32,080 bases of DNA from Rostrohypoxylon terebratum (Eukaryota; Ascomycota; Sordariomycetes; Xylariales; Hypoxylaceae), in NCBI GenBank assembly GCA_022497145.1, contig MU386052.1, forward strand, positions 1 through 32,080, in the 5' to 3' direction. Shown here in pieces: positions 29,263 to 32,080 of the stretch; the stretch's first letter is position 1, and every line of letters starts with the position of its first letter. The notes beneath the pieces were generated by a model. That model did not search any database. It was not told where the DNA came from and was given only the letters and a program-made list of their open reading frames with translations. The position numbers were made by a program, and so were the translations under genes.

Positions 29263-31133
29263 TCATACGATTGTCCCATAAGTAGTTTCTTCGGCCTCCC
29301 TTTCTTCTCGGATCAAACTGAGCTGCTCCTGGATTCTTTCAGCAGCCTCGCGCTTCTGCGACCTCGCGCGGAACAAGCGGCCTTGAACAATGAAATACGA
29401 AGTCAGTGTCACGCCGAGAACCGTCCCACCTACTGCCATACCAGCATTGATCAACGTCGGGTCATCTTGCAGCGGACCGTGTGTCAGCGCATCAAGTCCG
29501 GATTGAACGAGGTTGACTAGACCCGAGAGGCAAGTGATGGTGCCGTAGATCCGACCAAAGGTCGCGAACCCGAAGATCTTCGTGGCAAAATCGCTAACGG
29601 CGCTGTAGTAGAGCGGTCGGAACAGAACGAAGGCTACGACTGTAGCATACCCAGCCCACAGTTGTGGTAGGCAATTCAACACACCGATTAACACAATGAA
29701 TAACGTTATAACAGCGCTCGCAGTCGCCACGCTCACGTTATTAAGCAGAAGTCCGATAAACGGCGTCGCAAAGACACCACCCACAGGTAACGCAACGTCG
29801 AAGAAGTGATTTACATCCTCGGCTAGCTTTTCTGACTGTAGCAGGTACCGGTACTGTGATCGGATTGTCGCGATGAAGTAGTTCATCCGTAACATCTGCA
29901 ACACCGTAAGCAACAGTAGCAGCACAAACCACGGTGTCAACATCTGTCGGTGCGCTGGTACCCCGTGTAGCACACCCCAGACCCCACTTGCCGTTTGCCT
30001 GTCCGCCTCAGCTTGTGCCCGGTCTTCCCGCTGCCTCTCGTCGCCGACGAGTTCTTCGATCTGCTCTAACTTCGAAAGACGCCGCTCCGCGCGGGCACTA
30101 CGCACTCTTTGCATTGCGTACGGGCTGAGCTCGTCGTCCGAGTCGTGCACGTCGCGAGTAGCATCCTGTGCCTTCTCAAGCTTGCGTTCGAGCTCCGGAG
30201 TCGAGTGGTATGCCCGTGCTGGCATTAGGGCCATTTCTCCGATGAGTAGAAGCACGCCGACAAGGGTATACCCGAAGAAGAACCGCGCTGGGGTGAATTC
30301 TCCGTTGGAAGCTTCCCACGCAAGCCGGTAGAATAGGAAGATGGCGGCGGATCCGTCGAAGGCGCCGGTAATTATGGCTACGATGATGCCGGAGTACTTT
30401 GGGAATGCATTCGCGAGCTGGAAACTAGGCACGAAGACGAATGTGCCGCCGAGGCTGAGGAGGATATTGGCGAGGAGGTAGCCGTCAAACTCGGGTATGT
30501 GGAAGGCAAAACCCATTAGCAGGCATCCGGCGATCATGAACGTCCCCGAGAGGAGATAGCATATGCGGCGTCCGTATCGGTCGAGAACGTACCCGGCGAG
30601 GAGGGACGAGGTATTTGTTGCGATAGAGGCGGCGATAAAGAATAGGTTCAAGCGCATGTCTTGCGCGGGACAGGGGATCAAATCGCTACTGTCGCTTGTC
30701 TCGTCGTTCTTCTCGTCGGATGGGGGACAGAGGTCGCTGTACACGCCCTCGGCGATTAATATGGGCTTGAGCGAGGCGAAGCCGTATACGATTCCAGCGG
30801 CAAACCAACACGCAATTATCGCGAATCCAACCTGGGCTAATAATGACTTAGCTATGGTGTTTTTGGAGGTCGCGATTGTATGCTTTTGGTCGTGGAGATT
30901 GTCTAAGGGATGATCGAAAGCTCCTTACCAGCTCTTTTAGCAGCTGGGATTTTGTAAGCTGCTGTACTCTGTAGATTGGCTTCGGGAGAGATGATAGGGG
31001 CAGCGCCATCGCCCGGAGGGAAAGCATCGTAGCTGAGGGCGCGCCATAGTATCTCCTCCGTCCCTTCTTCTTCGCCCTCTGGCAGCACACGGTCGATGCC
31101 TTCGTTTGCGGTAACGTGCTGGGCAAGGGACAT
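29263..31133 (-). CDS. MFS transporter, Fmp42/SLC43-like
   Basis: Two exons on the minus strand, 31133-30929 and 30836-29263, giving 592 residues. Donor GTAAGG; the acceptor ATTAG at 30838-30837 is chosen because the next AG would break the frame. The join reads KRA-AQVGFAIIACW. Yeast Fmp42 and animal SLC43 amino-acid transporters are the closest families I recall; substrate and membrane are unproven. Residues 1-68 are hydrophilic. About twelve helices follow, with the MFS loop motif YVLDRYGRRICYLL after helix 2. A charged central loop (about 285-365) between the two halves is rich in Glu/Arg and probably coiled-coil. The second half has LFRPLYYSAVSDFATKIFG and FGRIYGTI, typical of the Fmp42 group. 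The C-tail is charged and ends TTYGTIV. It is convergent with the DHA1 transporter; nothing shows they work together. Confidence 0.87.
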
Positions 31134-31712
31134 CACGTATTCGCAAGTCGTTCAAGACAGCACCGCAGTATTATTACTTTGCTGCAATTAGTAAATAGTC
31201 GTCTAGGCAGTAGGCAAGCTAAAAGCCGAGAAGATACTACCTGGTAGATTTCCTGTATCAATATGTGTCCATTTCTAATACCACATACCTAAAAATGTTA
31301 GATGCTCTAATCTCATCTTTGCGCTGCGTTCCAAAACTGTCGAGGGTTCTGGAACATCGGGGAATGGGGAAGATATCTAGATGGACCCATGCTGCCATGT
31401 TGGAGTGTTGACGTCAAGGGTTCTACGTGGGTTTCAGGTCTAGACTTCGGAGCTGTGGCCAATCAGCATACGCAATAAGACGGATTGGGCTAATTTCCTC
31501 TTTTGGAATAGTTGTTTTCGTTGTGGGTCTTCTTTCGAGGCTTAGTTTTCAGGATTGTGACATTAGAACCGTGATTGATTCCCGAATTCTAAACGCCCTT
31601 AGAGGACTCTGAATTATATCCAGAAGCAATTGGCTAACCCTTTCAGACTTCTCTCTTACCTCGTTTGGAATGCCTCTTGCTGCTTCCCATGAAAAATCGA
31701 ACACAAGTTTAG
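31134..31712. other. Promoter side of the Fmp42-like gene, no other gene seen
   Basis: Separates the Fmp42-like start from the hybrid ORF on the plus strand. A 61-codon plus frame (31427-31612) has one hydrophobic stretch but no family. No element can be supported. Confidence 0.45.
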
Positions 31713-32042
31713 ATGCCGACCTCTATGGCATCGAATATTAATTCCAGCTCTGGAAAGGGCCTATTCTGGATCCATGGCAGACCTGGATCCGGAAAATCCA
31801 CATGGGTGAAATTTACTGGCCCTGATATATTTAAGGCTCCAGCGAAAACGTTAGAGATACACGGACGCATCAATGGCTGTGACATAGTCGCGAATGCTGA
31901 TACTGGGGCTAGCCATAATATCATGTCCGCAAGACTAGCGAGAAAATTGAACCTGATACCATATCCTGGAACAAAAGGCGAAATGGTGTTGAATGCAGGC
32001 ATCATATGCCTGTATTCAGTACACTGGAAGGTACAATCTTGA
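31713..32042 (+). pseudogene. Hybrid fragment: NACHT-type P-loop joined to a retropepsin-like segment
   Basis: A 109-codon frame ending in a stop. Residues 14-34 read GKGLFWIHGRPGSGKSTW, a Walker A loop (GRPGSGKS at 22-29) in the exact style of fungal NACHT-type NLR proteins, which sense non-self and trigger incompatibility. Only about 20 residues of that domain are present; there is no Walker B. From about residue 45 the sequence reads as a retropepsin-like aspartic protease segment with DTGAS at 63-67 and NIMSARLARKLNL after it. No second half of that fold follows before the stop. Neither part is long enough to work alone. It may be a decayed NLR with inserted or recombined DNA, or an exon of a larger spliced gene running past the window. 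I favour a remnant. An adjacent stop upstream at 31732-31734 in another frame does not settle this. Confidence 0.45.
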
Positions 32043-32080
32043 ATTGTATCTGAAACAGTATATACACGAACTGTCTCCAA

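Overview
The window reads as nuclear DNA of a filamentous ascomycete, most likely a sordariomycete; a Xylariales-type genome is my guess, not proven. Coding sequence is split by short introns of about 50-130 bp with GTAAGT/GTATGT-type donors and CTAAC-type branch points. Gene density is about one per 3 kb. Several encoded proteins are typical of moulds: Hsp88, a mitochondrial N-acetylglutamate synthase, a Set3-type PHD/SET protein and a secreted GMC oxidoreductase. I found no rRNA, tRNA, CRISPR array or intact transposon.

Layout. 51-980 (+): C2H2 zinc-finger protein with a damaged second finger. 1926-2850 (+): SAM-dependent methyltransferase, one intron, of the family often found in meroterpenoid and other secondary-metabolite clusters. 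6009-3445 (-): Hsp110-type chaperone Hsp88, six exons, with a strong heat-shock element about 370 bp upstream. 9646-7438 (-): N-acetylglutamate synthase, first enzyme of arginine synthesis, three exons, with a tiny overlapping uORF and two TGAGTCA boxes. 11558-13903 (+): secreted aryl-alcohol-oxidase-like GMC oxidoreductase, eight exons. 13904-19279: a 5.4 kb stretch with no supported gene; its right part is the CT-rich, repeat-bearing leader and promoter of the next gene. 19280-22084 (+): intronless Set3 homologue with two uORFs. 25286-23803 (-): Alg7, the tunicamycin-target GlcNAc-1-phosphate transferase, two exons. 26708-28768 (+): intronless DHA1-type MFS drug transporter with a long N-terminal tail. 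31133-29263 (-): Fmp42/SLC43-like MFS transporter, two exons. 31713-32042 (+): short hybrid ORF joining a NACHT-type P-loop to a retropepsin-like DTGA segment.

Most of the window is a conserved core block of chaperone, arginine synthesis, chromatin and N-glycosylation genes that do not form one pathway. Accessory material lies at the left edge (zinc finger plus methyltransferase), in the GMC oxidase with the gene-poor stretch after it, and at the right edge (P-loop/retropepsin hybrid). I did not find a convincing new multi-gene system. The best leads are the hybrid ORF, the damaged zinc finger next to an orphan methyltransferase, the multi-unit heat-shock element, the overlapping uORFs and a 10-mer shared by three promoters. 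Exon boundaries were worked out by hand from reading frame, splice signals and remembered family sequence, so they are predictions.
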